This document shows positions 33,725-42,570 of a stretch of 43,884 nucleotides of DNA, in pieces. The first letter of the stretch is position 1; every line of letters starts with the position of its first letter. Source of the DNA: Cupriavidus consociatus (lineage in GTDB: Bacteria > Pseudomonadota > Gammaproteobacteria > Burkholderiales > Burkholderiaceae); contig NZ_JAGIQA010000040.1 in the NCBI RefSeq assembly GCF_017814975.1, positions 1 through 43,884 on the forward strand, read 5' to 3'. A program made the position numbers and the translations under genes. Under the pieces are notes generated by a model. It was not told the origin of the DNA. It was given only the letters and a program-made list of their open reading frames with translations, and searched no databases.

Positions 33725-35707
33725 ATGTCCAACATCGCCCCGTTGAACCAGGACTCCGGGCTCCTTCACCCTCCCGTGCATTTTATGGAACACGCCAGGA
33801 TCTCCGGCATGGAAGGCTATCGGGCGCTGTGCGCCGAGGCCGAAGAGGACTACGAACGCTTCTGGTCCCGGCATGCGCGTGAAAACATCAGCTGGCACAA
33901 GCCGTTTACCCAGACGCTGAACCAGGATCATGCTCCCTTCTACCGCTGGTTCGAGGACGGCGAACTGAACGTCTCATACAACTGCCTGGACCGGAACCTG
34001 GTAAATGGCAACGCCGGAAAGACCGCGATCATTTTCGAGGCGGACGACGGCGAGGTCAGCCGGATCACCTATGCGCAGCTTCACGCCAAGGTCTGCCAGG
34101 TTGCCAACGGCTTGCGTGCGCTAGGCATCGGCAAGGGCGACCGCGTAGTGATCTACATGCCGATGTCGATCGAGGGCATCGCCGCGATGCAGGCGTGTGC
34201 GCGCATCGGTGCGGTGCATTCGGTGGTGTTCGGCGGCTTCTCGGCGAGGTCGCTGCGCGAGCGCATCATTGACGCCGGCGCGGTGGCGGTGATCACGGCT
34301 GACGAGCAGGTACGCGGCGGCAAGCGCCTGCCGCTGAAAGCCATCGTAGACGAAGCATTGGCCCTGGCCGGATGCGAGACGGTCAGGCACGTCATCGTTT
34401 ACCGGCGCACGGGCGCTGACATCGGCTTGGTCGCCGGGCGCGACCTGTGGCTGGATGACCTGATCGCCGGCCGGGACGCATCCTGCGAGCCTGAATGGGT
34501 CGACGCCGAACATCCGCTGTTCATCCTCTATACCTCGGGTTCCACCGGCAAGCCCAAAGGCGTGCAGCATGCCTGCGGCGGCTATCTGCTGTGGGCAATG
34601 CTGACGATGAAGTGGACCTTCGACATCAAGCCTTCGGACGTGTTCTGGTGCACCGCCGACATCGGCTGGATCACCGGCCACACCTACATTGCCTACGGTC
34701 CGCTTGCGGTCGGTGCAACCCAGATCGTGTTTGAAGGTGTGCCGACCTATCCCAATGCAGGCCGGTTCTGGGAGATGGCAAGCAGGCATCGCGCCACCAT
34801 CTTCTATACGGCCCCGACGGCGATCCGTGCGCTGATCAAGGCCTGCGACAAGGACCCGGCCGTGCACCCCGGGCAGTATGACCTGTCCTGCCTGCGCCTG
34901 CTCGGCTCGGTAGGCGAACCGATCAATCCCGAGACCTGGATGTGGTACCACGAGAACGTGGGCAACGGAAAGTGCCCGATCGTCGATACCTTCTGGCAGA
35001 CCGAAACCGGCGGCCACATGATCAGCCCGCTGCCAGGCGCGATGCCGCTGCAGCCAGGATCCTGCACGTTGCCGCTGCCCGGCATCATGGCGGCCGTGGT
35101 GGACGAAGCCGGCAATGAACTGCCCCATGGGCAAGGTGGCATCCTGGTCATCAAGCGCCCGTGGCCATCGATGATTCGCACCATCTGGGGCGATCCGGAG
35201 CGGTTCCGGACCAGCTATTTCCCGCAGGACCTTGGCGGCAAGCTTTACCTGGCTGGCGACGGCGCGGTGCGCCATGACGAGACCGGCTACTTCAGCATCA
35301 CCGGTCGCATCGACGACGTGCTCAATGTCTCCGGTCACCGTATGGGAACCATGGAGATCGAATCCGCGCTCGCAACGAACCAGCACGTGGCGGACGCCGC
35401 GGTGGTCGGCAAGCCGGACGACACAACGGGCGAAGCGATCTGCGCGTTTGTCGTGCTCAAGGGTGTCCGCCCCCAGGGCGACGCAGCACAGCAGATGGCC
35501 CGGGAGCTGCGTGACTGGGTGGCCAGGGAAATTGGCCCGATCGCAAAGCCCAGGGAGATCCGTTTTGCCGACAACCTGCCAAAGACCCGGTCGGGCAAGG
35601 TCATGCGGCGCCTGTTGCGCCTGATAGCCCGAGGGGAGGAGATTACGCAGGATCTGTCTACCCTGGAAGATCCGGCGATCCTCGAGCAACTCAGGCAAGC
35701 GCAGTAA
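33725..35707 (+). CDS. acsA: Acetyl-CoA synthetase
   Basis: 660 residues, full length for Acs. It has the N-terminal ACAS_N region (YRALCAEAEEDYERFWSRHA), the P-loop YTSGSTGKPKGVQHACGGYL, WCTADIGWITGHTYIAYGPL, the adenylate motif DTFWQTETGGHM, GDGAVRHDETGYFSITGRID and the catalytic, normally acetylation-controlled lysine Lys625 in PKTRSGKVMRRLLR. Acetate plus ATP and CoA give acetyl-CoA. The N-terminal sequence diverges from housekeeping Acs, and the operon context (porin upstream) suggests a catabolic copy. Propionate or another short acid cannot be excluded because the pocket residues were not analysed in detail. Confidence 0.93.
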   Translation: MSNIAPLNQDSGLLHPPVHFMEHARISGMEGYRALCAEAEEDYERFWSRHARENISWHKPFTQTLNQDHAPFYRWFEDGELNVSYNCLDRNLVNGNAGKTAIIFEADDGEVSRITYAQLHAKVCQVANGLRALGIGKGDRVVIYMPMSIEGIAAMQACARIGAVHSVVFGGFSARSLRERIIDAGAVAVITADEQVRGGKRLPLKAIVDEALALAGCETVRHVIVYRRTGADIGLVAGRDLWLDDLIAGRDASCEPEWVDAEHPLFILYTSGSTGKPKGVQHACGGYLLWAMLTMKWTFDIKPSDVFWCTADIGWITGHTYIAYGPLAVGATQIVFEGVPTYPNAGRFWEMASRHRATIFYTAPTAIRALIKACDKDPAVHPGQYDLSCLRLLGSVGEPINPETWMWYHENVGNGKCPIVDTFWQTETGGHMISPLPGAMPLQPGSCTLPLPGIMAAVVDEAGNELPHGQGGILVIKRPWPSMIRTIWGDPERFRTSYFPQDLGGKLYLAGDGAVRHDETGYFSITGRIDDVLNVSGHRMGTMEIESALATNQHVADAAVVGKPDDTTGEAICAFVVLKGVRPQGDAAQQMARELRDWVAREIGPIAKPREIRFADNLPKTRSGKVMRRLLRLIARGEEITQDLSTLEDPAILEQLRQAQ

Positions 35708-35924
35708 TCCCGCCCGCTGACCGGCGTTGCGCACCACGAGCGAGGCCCGCGCGGCTGCCGGTCAATTCAGCAGCGGCCATATGAAGCGATACGGGTACGG
35801 ATGGCGAACGTCGTCAAGCCCACACGTATGTTCGAGAGGACCAGAAACGGCCACCGGAAGCGTGACCTGAAGGCATAAGCAATGCAGCAGACGGATAAGA
35901 TCAGGCAGCACAAGGAGAGCGCCA

Positions 35925-36248
35925 ATGTCTCCTAAGCAACGTTGGGCGGCGATGCGCGAGCGTTATCCCGCGCTGGGTGATTTTGGCTATGTCAGCATGA
36001 TGCTCAATTCATCCATGCATCCCAGGACGCAGCATCGCGTTCTGGATTGCATCGAGGAACAGCGCGTATGGGAGTGGCGCGATGCGCCGGGCATCGGCAT
36101 CACCCGCTTCGGACGCTTCGAACACTCCTGCTGCGTGACGTTTGCACGCAGGGGCCATGGCGTCATGTACTACGTGAGTCAGGATGGGCGTTACCGCATG
36201 GAGGAAGCGCCGGCTTTTGTCTCCGAGTTCGCGTCGGACCGGCAATAA
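35925..36248 (+). CDS. Hypothetical small protein
   Basis: 107 residues with a good ribosome site (AAGGAG at 35912-35917). No family recognised. The composition is that of a folded globular protein (MSPKQRWAAMRERYPALGD, a Cys-Cys pair in EHSCCVTFARRGHG, then VMYYVSQDGRYRMEEAP), with no signal peptide or membrane segment. It is separated from acsA by 217 nt and faces the GNAT gene. Real because of the ribosome site and codon pattern, function unknown. Confidence 0.55.
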   Translation: MSPKQRWAAMRERYPALGDFGYVSMMLNSSMHPRTQHRVLDCIEEQRVWEWRDAPGIGITRFGRFEHSCCVTFARRGHGVMYYVSQDGRYRMEEAPAFVSEFASDRQ

Positions 36249-36420
36249 GAGTGCGTATGGCGGAGCGGGGCAGGGGGCCGCAGCCCGCCACGCCGCCACC
36301 TGCTGCCAGGCTCAACTTTGCCTGACCACCTGCCTGAGTGCGTTCACGAAGACATCGAGATCGCTCTCGAGCATATTCATTTCTTCGAATTCAAAAGAAA
36401 GCGCCCGCTGGAGGCGTGGC

Positions 36421-37278
36421 TCAGCAAAGCGCCTGGTTGATCAGGGCGAACTGCTGCAGTGTGGAGTCGGCCTGCGGCACGCCATTGCGGGCCATAGCCA
36501 CGACGGTGTCCACCTGCGGCAATCCCGCCTGCGCCAGCCAGTCCTGCAGCCCGCTGGTTCCGGTGACATCCACGCGCACGAAGGACCCGGCGCAGGCACT
36601 TCCCCAGTAGGCGATCAAGGCCTTGGCTCGCTCGCTGTCGGAGGCCACCACCGGGCCGATCACATGGCCCCGGCCGAAGGGGCGCAAGACCGAGAATCCG
36701 ACAGCCTCGCCATTGCGTTCCAGGACGACGGCTTCGGCGATGGGGAGCAGTGCCTTCAGCAGCTCGCCACGGAACATGCCGGCAGCGCGATTTGCCAGTT
36801 CAGTCACCGCGTCGATATCGCCAGGCTCGAACGGGCGGAGCCGTTCTCCTGCAGCCAGTGCCACCGGGCCGACGGCGTTCATCGTGCCCTGATGCTGGTG
36901 GATGGTGCCGGTCGCGACGAAGCCCAGGCGTTCATACAGCGGCTGCCCGGCAGGGGTTGCATTGAGCAGCGTGGTGCGGTCGCCCAGCACTTCGAGCACA
37001 AGGCGCATCAACTCCTTGCCGATGCCCTTGCCCTGATGTGCCGATGACACAATGATCATTCCCAGCGATGCCTGCTGTCCTTGCGTCCAACATAGCCCGG
37101 TGCCGATCACCGCGCCGGCTTCTTCGGCGACGAAGCCAGTTCCCAGGCGCAGGACGAATTGCCAGTCTTCGGCCCGATGGGGCCAGCGCAGCGCCTGCGA
37201 CAAGGCATGTGCCGCTGGCACGTCCTGTTCGGTCATTGCACGGTAGGTCACTGATTCATTGATGTCGTGGCTTGGCAT
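36421..37278 (-). CDS. Tandem-domain GNAT acetyltransferase
   Basis: 285 residues from ATG at 37278, with AAGGAAG upstream; the longer frame adds an unlikely leader. The N-terminal half is a GNAT fold with the acetyl-CoA loop SSAHQGKGIGKELMRLVLEV and LYERLGFVATG. The C-terminal half (from about 150) matches the Acetyltransf_18/YitH-type second domain (FRGELLKALLPIAEAVVLER, GHVIGPVVA). Such proteins acetylate small amines or amino acids. It is transcribed alone on the minus strand between the hypothetical gene and the bicupin. Confidence 0.85.
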   Translation of the reverse strand: MPSHDINESVTYRAMTEQDVPAAHALSQALRWPHRAEDWQFVLRLGTGFVAEEAGAVIGTGLCWTQGQQASLGMIIVSSAHQGKGIGKELMRLVLEVLGDRTTLLNATPAGQPLYERLGFVATGTIHQHQGTMNAVGPVALAAGERLRPFEPGDIDAVTELANRAAGMFRGELLKALLPIAEAVVLERNGEAVGFSVLRPFGRGHVIGPVVASDSERAKALIAYWGSACAGSFVRVDVTGTSGLQDWLAQAGLPQVDTVVAMARNGVPQADSTLQQFALINQALC

Positions 37279-37727
37279 GGCGTCTTCCTTTAAGTACGAA
37301 AGCCATCTTGCCATAGTCGATATGCCTTTTACGGGGAAACGGACGGTGAAATGCGATTCCACATATTCCCCTCAACTTCCGCTTCGGGACGCTGAGGTTA
37401 TGCCGTCCAGCTGGTGTCAGACCGCATCCATTGCTAAAACCATGCGCGTGCCATCGGTTTGCGTACGCACTGCCACGTTCGCGCATGCGGGTACGGTCGA
37501 TGCCTGCCCGACAGCATCCGTCGGCCACCTGCAGCAAATCATGCTGATTCTGAGTACAAATCCAACTGTTTGTAGGTTTGCGGGCAATCTGAACACGATA
37601 TGTCGCAGACGCGGTGGTGCTGTAATTCTCCATGAGCGCGGCCAGCGCCTGCGCGAGTCCATATCCTCCAATCAAAGGATTGCGCGAGCCACACCAACGT
37701 AATCCTCACGAATCACGAGAACCGGTC
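37279..37727. other. Gene-free spacer between GNAT and bicupin
   Basis: 449 nt between divergent genes. A 139-codon minus-strand frame (37256-37675) has no recognisable motif and overlaps the GNAT start, so it is not called. The GC content is slightly lower than nearby coding DNA. Promoters for both genes must lie here, but no convincing -35/-10 pair or palindrome was picked out. Confidence 0.5.
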
Positions 37728-38480
37728 ATGTCGAGCTTGCAGCAGGGCGCCACGTTGCGCGCCACCCCCGCTTCTTTCGTCGATCTGCGCGCGTTTGCGC
37801 AAGATCAGACCCTTGGTATTCCCTTCCCCCGGTCATCCACGGAAAGCGACTTCCTGTCCAGCCGCCGCCTGTTGGACCTGCCGCCGGGGCCGGTCACTGT
37901 CGGCGTCATCACCCTTGATGCCGGCAGCGGGACGGTGAAGGCACAGCCGGCGGATGAATTCATCGTCGTCAGCGAAGGCAAGTTGACCCTGACGCAGCAG
38001 GGCCGTACCGTTGCATTGAGCCGGGGCAACAGCGCCATGTTGTTGCATGACGCCGAGTTCAGCTGGTCTGCGAACGGCCCGGTGTCGGTCATCTTCATGC
38101 GCTACGGCATCAGCCAGCCGGGCGCGCGCGCGGTCCTGCCGATCGCGGAAGCACCGACGCTGGTGCCGTCGGGCACGCCCGCTGAAGAGTTGCTGCTCAC
38201 GCCGACGCCCGCTTGTCGCAACTTCACCGACTATCGTTCCGAGGACACCCAGTTCGTCTGCGGCACCTGGGATTCGACGCCGTACCATCGCCGGGCGATG
38301 TCCTATCCCCACTATGAGCTGATGCATCTGTTGGCCGGCAGCGTGACGTTTGAAGACGAGACGGGCCGGCTCGGAACGTTCTCGCGTGGGGACATTTTCC
38401 TTGTCGAGCAGCACGCCCAATGCAGTTGGGAAAGCCGCGAACATGTGGCCAAGGTTTATGCAATCTTCCGGCCCGCCTAG
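37728..38480 (+). CDS. Bicupin (DUF861-type) protein
   Basis: 250 residues made of two cupin halves. The first has KAQPADEFIVVSEGKLTLTQ and VALSRGNSAMLLHDAEFSWS. The second has YPHYELMHLLAGSVTFEDET, GTFSRGDIFLVEQHAQCSWE and VAKVYAIFRP. Both follow the DUF861/EutQ pattern and the second resembles the small cupin at 24864. The start at 37728 has no strong ribosome site but begins where similarity begins. A strong terminator follows. The presumed role is binding or sensing in the same amine/aldehyde catabolic programme; no catalytic function is assigned. Confidence 0.8.
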   Translation: MSSLQQGATLRATPASFVDLRAFAQDQTLGIPFPRSSTESDFLSSRRLLDLPPGPVTVGVITLDAGSGTVKAQPADEFIVVSEGKLTLTQQGRTVALSRGNSAMLLHDAEFSWSANGPVSVIFMRYGISQPGARAVLPIAEAPTLVPSGTPAEELLLTPTPACRNFTDYRSEDTQFVCGTWDSTPYHRRAMSYPHYELMHLLAGSVTFEDETGRLGTFSRGDIFLVEQHAQCSWESREHVAKVYAIFRPA

Positions 38481-38533
38481 GCGGGATGGCTCGCTGTCGT
38501 ACTTCGGTGGTCTCCGCTTCCTTGTGAAGCCTT

Positions 38534-38567
38534 GCCCGCAGGCAGCGATGCCTGTGGGCTTTTTTTT
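38534..38567 (+). terminator. Strong rho-independent terminator after the bicupin gene
   Basis: Stem GCCCGCAGGC / GCCTGTGGGC (10 bp with one G-U pair), loop AGCGAT, followed by eight T residues (38560-38567). Confidence 0.9.
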
Positions 38568-38667
38568 GGACAAGACGGAACTCGCCGGCTACGCCTGCCA
38601 AAGCGGACCACGTCCGCCAGGCACACCGGCCGGCCGCAACGCCCCAAGGCCGTTCATCACTGGCACC

Positions 38668-38719
38668 GCGCAGAAACAGAGCGGTAGTGGTTCCCAACAC
38701 TGAGTTGGCGGCATCGTGC
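38668..38719 (-). pseudogene. Scrap of a DAO-family FAD oxidoreductase N-terminus
   Basis: On the minus strand the translation HDAANSVLGTTTALFLR mirrors HDADVLILGGGLMGTTTALF of the HcnC-like gene at 25333-26499, with about six residues missing. At DNA level 24 nt (38668-38691) match 26410-26433 with one mismatch. Nothing else of the oxidase remains before or after. The 38568-38927 stretch around it has no other gene. This is most simply a relic of a paralogous oxidase that once stood beside the aldehyde dehydrogenase. Confidence 0.5.
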
Positions 38720-38927
38720 TGGTGCAATCCGGGCGGGGCAAACGTGCCAGAGAACCCCAAAGCATTCGGGTTTCTCCTTAACTCGGAAGATTCGTTTGCG
38801 CTGGGCGTCAGTTTTGCAATTCGATGCGGAAGCGCCGTCCTTAACCGAGATAAATCTTGGGCATTCTTGTCTAGCATGGAAGGCATGAATCCACCCTTGG
38901 CGCCGACCTGAAAGCGCCCGTCATTCC

Positions 38928-40424
38928 GTGCAAGTATTTGACCCCCACACTGTCGTCGTATCCACCGGCCATTTCATTGGTGGACAGTTCGTGCCCGATG
39001 CCGGCCGGATTGCCGTGCGGCGTCCCTCCGATAGCCAGGTGCACGCCGAGCTTCCGTTGGCCGACGCCGCGGCGGTCGATGCTGCCGTGCAGGACGCGTG
39101 GAAGGCCTGGCGCACCAGCGACTGGGCGCGCCGGGCGCCGCGCGAACGGGCACGTGTGCTGCGCCGATGGGCGGACCTGATCGAAGCGGATGTGCACGGC
39201 CTCGCGCCGCTGGAAGCCGTGTGCTCGACGCGCCCGGTGCGCGATGCTACCGCATGGGATGTACCGTTCACGGCGGAGGGACTGCGGTTCTTCGCCGAGT
39301 ATGCCGACAAGCTGGGTGGGGAGGTGGCGGCCACGCGGCACGATCACCTCGGCATGGTGGTAGCCGAGCCGTATGGCGTGGTGGGTGCGATCACGCCCTG
39401 GAATTTCCCGCTGGTGATGGTGTCCTGGAAGGTCGGTGCCGCGCTTGCCGCAGGCAACGCCGTGGTGCTGAAGCCTTCCGAACTGACGCCGTTCTCCGCG
39501 GTGCGCCTCGCTCAGCTGGCCGTCGAAGCCGGCCTGCCGCCGGGCCTGTTCAACGTGGTGCAGGGTGACGGCGCGACGACAGGCGATGCGCTGACGCGCC
39601 ACCCCCTGATCTCGAAAATGACTTTCACGGGATCGACGCGTACGGGCGCCGCGATCATGGCGACATGCGCGTTGCAGGGGCCGAAGCCCGTGACGCTGGA
39701 ACTGGGCGGCAAGAGTCCTCAGCTTGTATTCGATGATGCACCGGATCTTGACCGGCTGGCGGGCATCATTGCCGGCGCCATCACCGGCAACGCAGGACAG
39801 GTATGCGTCGCCGGCTCGCGGCTGATTGTGCAACGCGGCATCGCCGAGGCGCTGGTTGAGCGCATCGTGGCGCGCTTCTCCGGGCTGCTGCCCGGTGCGA
39901 CCTGGGATGATTCCACCACGCTGGCACCGATTGTTTCGGCGGTGCAGGCGTCACGCATTCTCGACATCGTGGAGCGTGCGCGCGGCAACGGCGCGGAACT
40001 GCGTTGCGGCGGTAGTCTCGTTGATGGCGGTCCGGGCGGGGCGTTCTTCAAGCCCACGCTGATCCAGGGCGTAAGCGCGGACAATCCTGCCGTTCTGGAA
40101 GAAATCTTCGGCCCGGTGCTGACAGTGCAAACCTTCGAGGATGAAGAGGAGGGTCTGGCGCTCGCCGCGCACGAGCACTATGGCCTTGCCGCCGGCGTTC
40201 ACACTGCCGATATCGGCCGGGCGCTGCGCGCGATGCGCGGCATTTCCGCGGGCACGGTATGGATCAACCGCTATGGGCGCAGTGCCGACTTTGTCATTCC
40301 GACCGGCGGCTATCACCAATCTGGCATCGGCAAGGATCTCGGGCGCCAGGCGGTGGAGGCAAACCTGCGCTTCAAAAGCGTGCTGATCGATTTTGCCGCG
40401 AGGAGTAGCGACACCCATTCCTGA
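38928..40424 (+). CDS. NAD(P)-dependent aldehyde dehydrogenase
   Basis: 498 residues from GTG at 38928. Aldehyde dehydrogenase family motifs are complete: PWNFPLVMVSWKVGAALAAG, KPSELTPFSA, TFTGSTRTGAAI, Glu258 in LELGGKSPQ and the nucleophile Cys293 in GNAGQVCVAGSR, then EEIFGPVLTVQTF near residue 388. The Glu-Cys spacing of 35 is normal. The substrate is not obvious; it resembles gamma-aminobutyraldehyde/betaine-aldehyde-type enzymes of amine catabolism. It precedes the second binding-protein gene by 149 nt. Confidence 0.92.
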   Translation: MQVFDPHTVVVSTGHFIGGQFVPDAGRIAVRRPSDSQVHAELPLADAAAVDAAVQDAWKAWRTSDWARRAPRERARVLRRWADLIEADVHGLAPLEAVCSTRPVRDATAWDVPFTAEGLRFFAEYADKLGGEVAATRHDHLGMVVAEPYGVVGAITPWNFPLVMVSWKVGAALAAGNAVVLKPSELTPFSAVRLAQLAVEAGLPPGLFNVVQGDGATTGDALTRHPLISKMTFTGSTRTGAAIMATCALQGPKPVTLELGGKSPQLVFDDAPDLDRLAGIIAGAITGNAGQVCVAGSRLIVQRGIAEALVERIVARFSGLLPGATWDDSTTLAPIVSAVQASRILDIVERARGNGAELRCGGSLVDGGPGGAFFKPTLIQGVSADNPAVLEEIFGPVLTVQTFEDEEEGLALAAHEHYGLAAGVHTADIGRALRAMRGISAGTVWINRYGRSADFVIPTGGYHQSGIGKDLGRQAVEANLRFKSVLIDFAARSSDTHS

Positions 40425-40573
40425 CCGCACAAACTGCCGTTGGCGTTTTTGACAACCGCATCTTTACGCGTCCTATTCGGCCATTTCCCAATAAATGGCG
40501 TGGCGACGCATGCTTAAATCGCCTCACATCAACGCTTTCGCTTGGGCCTGCCCACCAAACCAGGAGTAGAACC

Positions 40574-42193
40574 ATGAAGGATCGCTGTAACGAGTTTGCA
40601 AGCCTTGTCGGCCCCGGTGAAAGCCTTCGTGTCCTGGATGGCCTCAAGCGCGGCGCCACCCGGCGCGATGTGCTGAAGATGCTGCTGGCGGGCGGCATGC
40701 AAGCCACGCTTGCCGGTAGCCTGGCCAGCCAGGCGGTCGAGGTTCATGCGCAGACACCCCGGCGCGGCGGACGCATCCGCGTGGCCGCTGGCACGGCATC
40801 TGCGGCCGATACGCTGGATCCCGCCAAGCAGGCGAACCAGAATGACTATGTGCGCTGTAACATAGTCTACAACGGCCTGACCTCGCTCGATGCCAGCCTG
40901 ACGCCGCGCCCCGCGCTGGCGGAGTCCTTCAACACCACCGATGCAAAGACTTGGGTATTTGCGTTGCGCAAGGGCGTGACGTTCCATGACGGCAAGGCGT
41001 TGTCGCCCGCCGACGTGGTGTACTCGGTCATGCGTCACAAGGACCCGGCCACCGCTTCCAAGGGCAAGGTGCTGGCCGAGCAGATCGAGAGCGTCAAGGC
41101 CACCGGTCCCGGCGAGGTTACGATTGTGTTGACTCAGCCGAATGCCGATCTCCCGGTGATCCTCGGGACGTCTCATTTCCAGATCGTCAAGGACGGCACC
41201 ACCGACTTCAGCGCGGGCATTGGCACCGGACCCTACAAGATCAAGGAGTTCCGACCCGGCGTACGCACCGTTGCGGTGCGCAACGACGCGTACTGGAAGC
41301 CAGGCAAGCCGTACCTCGACGAGATCGAGTTCGTTGGCATCGCTGACGAAAGTGCGCGTGTCAATGCGCTGCTGTCGGGCGAAATGGATCTGGTGGCCAT
41401 GGTGAACCCGCGCGCCGTAGCCCGCATCAAGGGCACCCCTGGCTACGGGCTGCTGATCACCAGATCGGGTCAATATACCGACCTGATCCTGCGCAAGGAT
41501 GTTGGCCCCGGCACGAACCCGGACTTCATCATGGGGATGAAGTATCTGCTGGACCGGCAGCAGATGAAACAGGCGATCGCACTCGGCAATGCCGTCATTG
41601 GCAACGACCAGCCCATCGATCCCACCAACCGCTTCTATTTCAAGGAACTGCCGCAGCGGCCGTTCGATCCGGAGAAGGCGAAGTTCCATCTGCGCAAGGC
41701 CGGCGTGACGGGCAAGGTGCCGGTGGTGACGTCGCCGGCGGCGCTGTATTCGGTCGAGATGGCGCTGATGCTGCAACAGGCTGCCCAGCGCGTTGGCCTC
41801 GAACTCGACATCAAGCGCATGCCGGCCGATGGCTACTGGTCGAACCACTGGCTCAACAGCCCTGTTGGCTTCGGCAATGTGAATCCGCGACCCAGCGCCG
41901 ATACGATCCTCACCCAGTTCTTCAAGTCCGACGCGCCCTGGAACGAGTCCCGCTGGAAGAACCCGCAGTTCGACCAGCTGCTGCTCGGTGCGCGCGCCGA
42001 GACTGACTTCGCCAAACGCAAGCAGATGTATGCCGATATGCAAACCATGATTCATGCGGAGGCGGGCATCGGTATCCCATTGTTCCTGTCCAGCATCGAC
42101 GCGCATTCAACGAAGCTCAAGGGCTTGTCGCCCATCCCGCTGGGCGGTCTGATGGGCTATTCGTTTGCCGAGCACGTCTGGCTCGACGCTTGA
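40574..42193 (+). CDS. Family 5 ABC solute-binding protein, Tat-exported (paralogue 2)
   Basis: 539 residues from ATG at 40574, with AGGAG upstream. Twin arginines in GATRRDVLKMLLAGGMQATL, then a mature DppA/OppA-type binding protein. It aligns with the protein at 29614 over the full length without gaps, and by eye close to nine residues in ten are the same. Differences cluster in the signal tail (SQAVEVHAQTPRRGG against GAAVTAHAQAPKKGG) and at scattered surface positions. This copy is followed by permease genes and is probably the dedicated receptor of that importer. Confidence 0.95.
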   Translation: MKDRCNEFASLVGPGESLRVLDGLKRGATRRDVLKMLLAGGMQATLAGSLASQAVEVHAQTPRRGGRIRVAAGTASAADTLDPAKQANQNDYVRCNIVYNGLTSLDASLTPRPALAESFNTTDAKTWVFALRKGVTFHDGKALSPADVVYSVMRHKDPATASKGKVLAEQIESVKATGPGEVTIVLTQPNADLPVILGTSHFQIVKDGTTDFSAGIGTGPYKIKEFRPGVRTVAVRNDAYWKPGKPYLDEIEFVGIADESARVNALLSGEMDLVAMVNPRAVARIKGTPGYGLLITRSGQYTDLILRKDVGPGTNPDFIMGMKYLLDRQQMKQAIALGNAVIGNDQPIDPTNRFYFKELPQRPFDPEKAKFHLRKAGVTGKVPVVTSPAALYSVEMALMLQQAAQRVGLELDIKRMPADGYWSNHWLNSPVGFGNVNPRPSADTILTQFFKSDAPWNESRWKNPQFDQLLLGARAETDFAKRKQMYADMQTMIHAEAGIGIPLFLSSIDAHSTKLKGLSPIPLGGLMGYSFAEHVWLDA

Positions 42194-42570
42194 CCAGAGG
42201 AGGCTGGAATGGCCGCGTTCCAGGCACGGAACGTATTTTCGCCTGCGCCCGCGCATCGACGTCTCTGAGACAAGACCCTTACACGCGAGATTTTCTGAAG
42301 CAGATTCAAGTCAGGTATAGATTTTCCCCCCCGGCGACGCGGCTGGAACAAGCCCGTCGCCCACCTGCCGCGTCCAGTTTGCCGGCGTGTACCGCCGGTA
42401 TGGATTCGGATACATCCATTGGCCATCTGAAGAATGCCGATCCTGGCAGTGGTCCGTTCGCGTGCTGGCGAAACGGACTCGTCCGGGATGCCGTGAGCGA
42501 CCTGATGGGGCGAACCATGCCCCGGACCACGGAAGTCACGGCCTGATTGATCAACTAGAAAGGAGACCTC
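42194..42570 (+). other. Leader between binding protein and permease with two hairpins
   Basis: 377 nt without a convincing gene; a 118-codon frame (42190-42546) has no ribosome site or family match. Hairpin 1 is GTCCGTT(CGC)...(GCG)AACGGAC at 42452-42478 with one bulge. Hairpin 2 has outer arms GTCCGGG (42481-42487) and CCCGGAC (42521-42527) enclosing GGGGC/GCCCC (42507-42523). They lie just before the permease ribosome site AAAGGAG and could stabilise or attenuate the message, setting a high receptor-to-permease ratio. Confidence 0.45.

Noticed and set aside
34121..35737. 538-codon minus-strand frame opposite acetyl-CoA synthetase
   Set aside because: Antisense shadow; sense strand fully accounted for by a canonical Acs.
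37256..37675. 139-codon minus-strand frame between GNAT and bicupin
   Set aside because: No ribosome site, no motif, and it runs into the GNAT start region.
40529..42106. 525-codon minus-strand frame opposite binding-protein paralogue 2 (with a similar one opposite paralogue 1)
   Set aside because: Both shadows exist because the two sense genes are nearly identical; no independent coding signal.
42190..42546. 118-codon plus-strand frame between binding protein and permease
   Set aside because: Begins over the preceding stop codon, has no family match, and the region contains hairpins instead.
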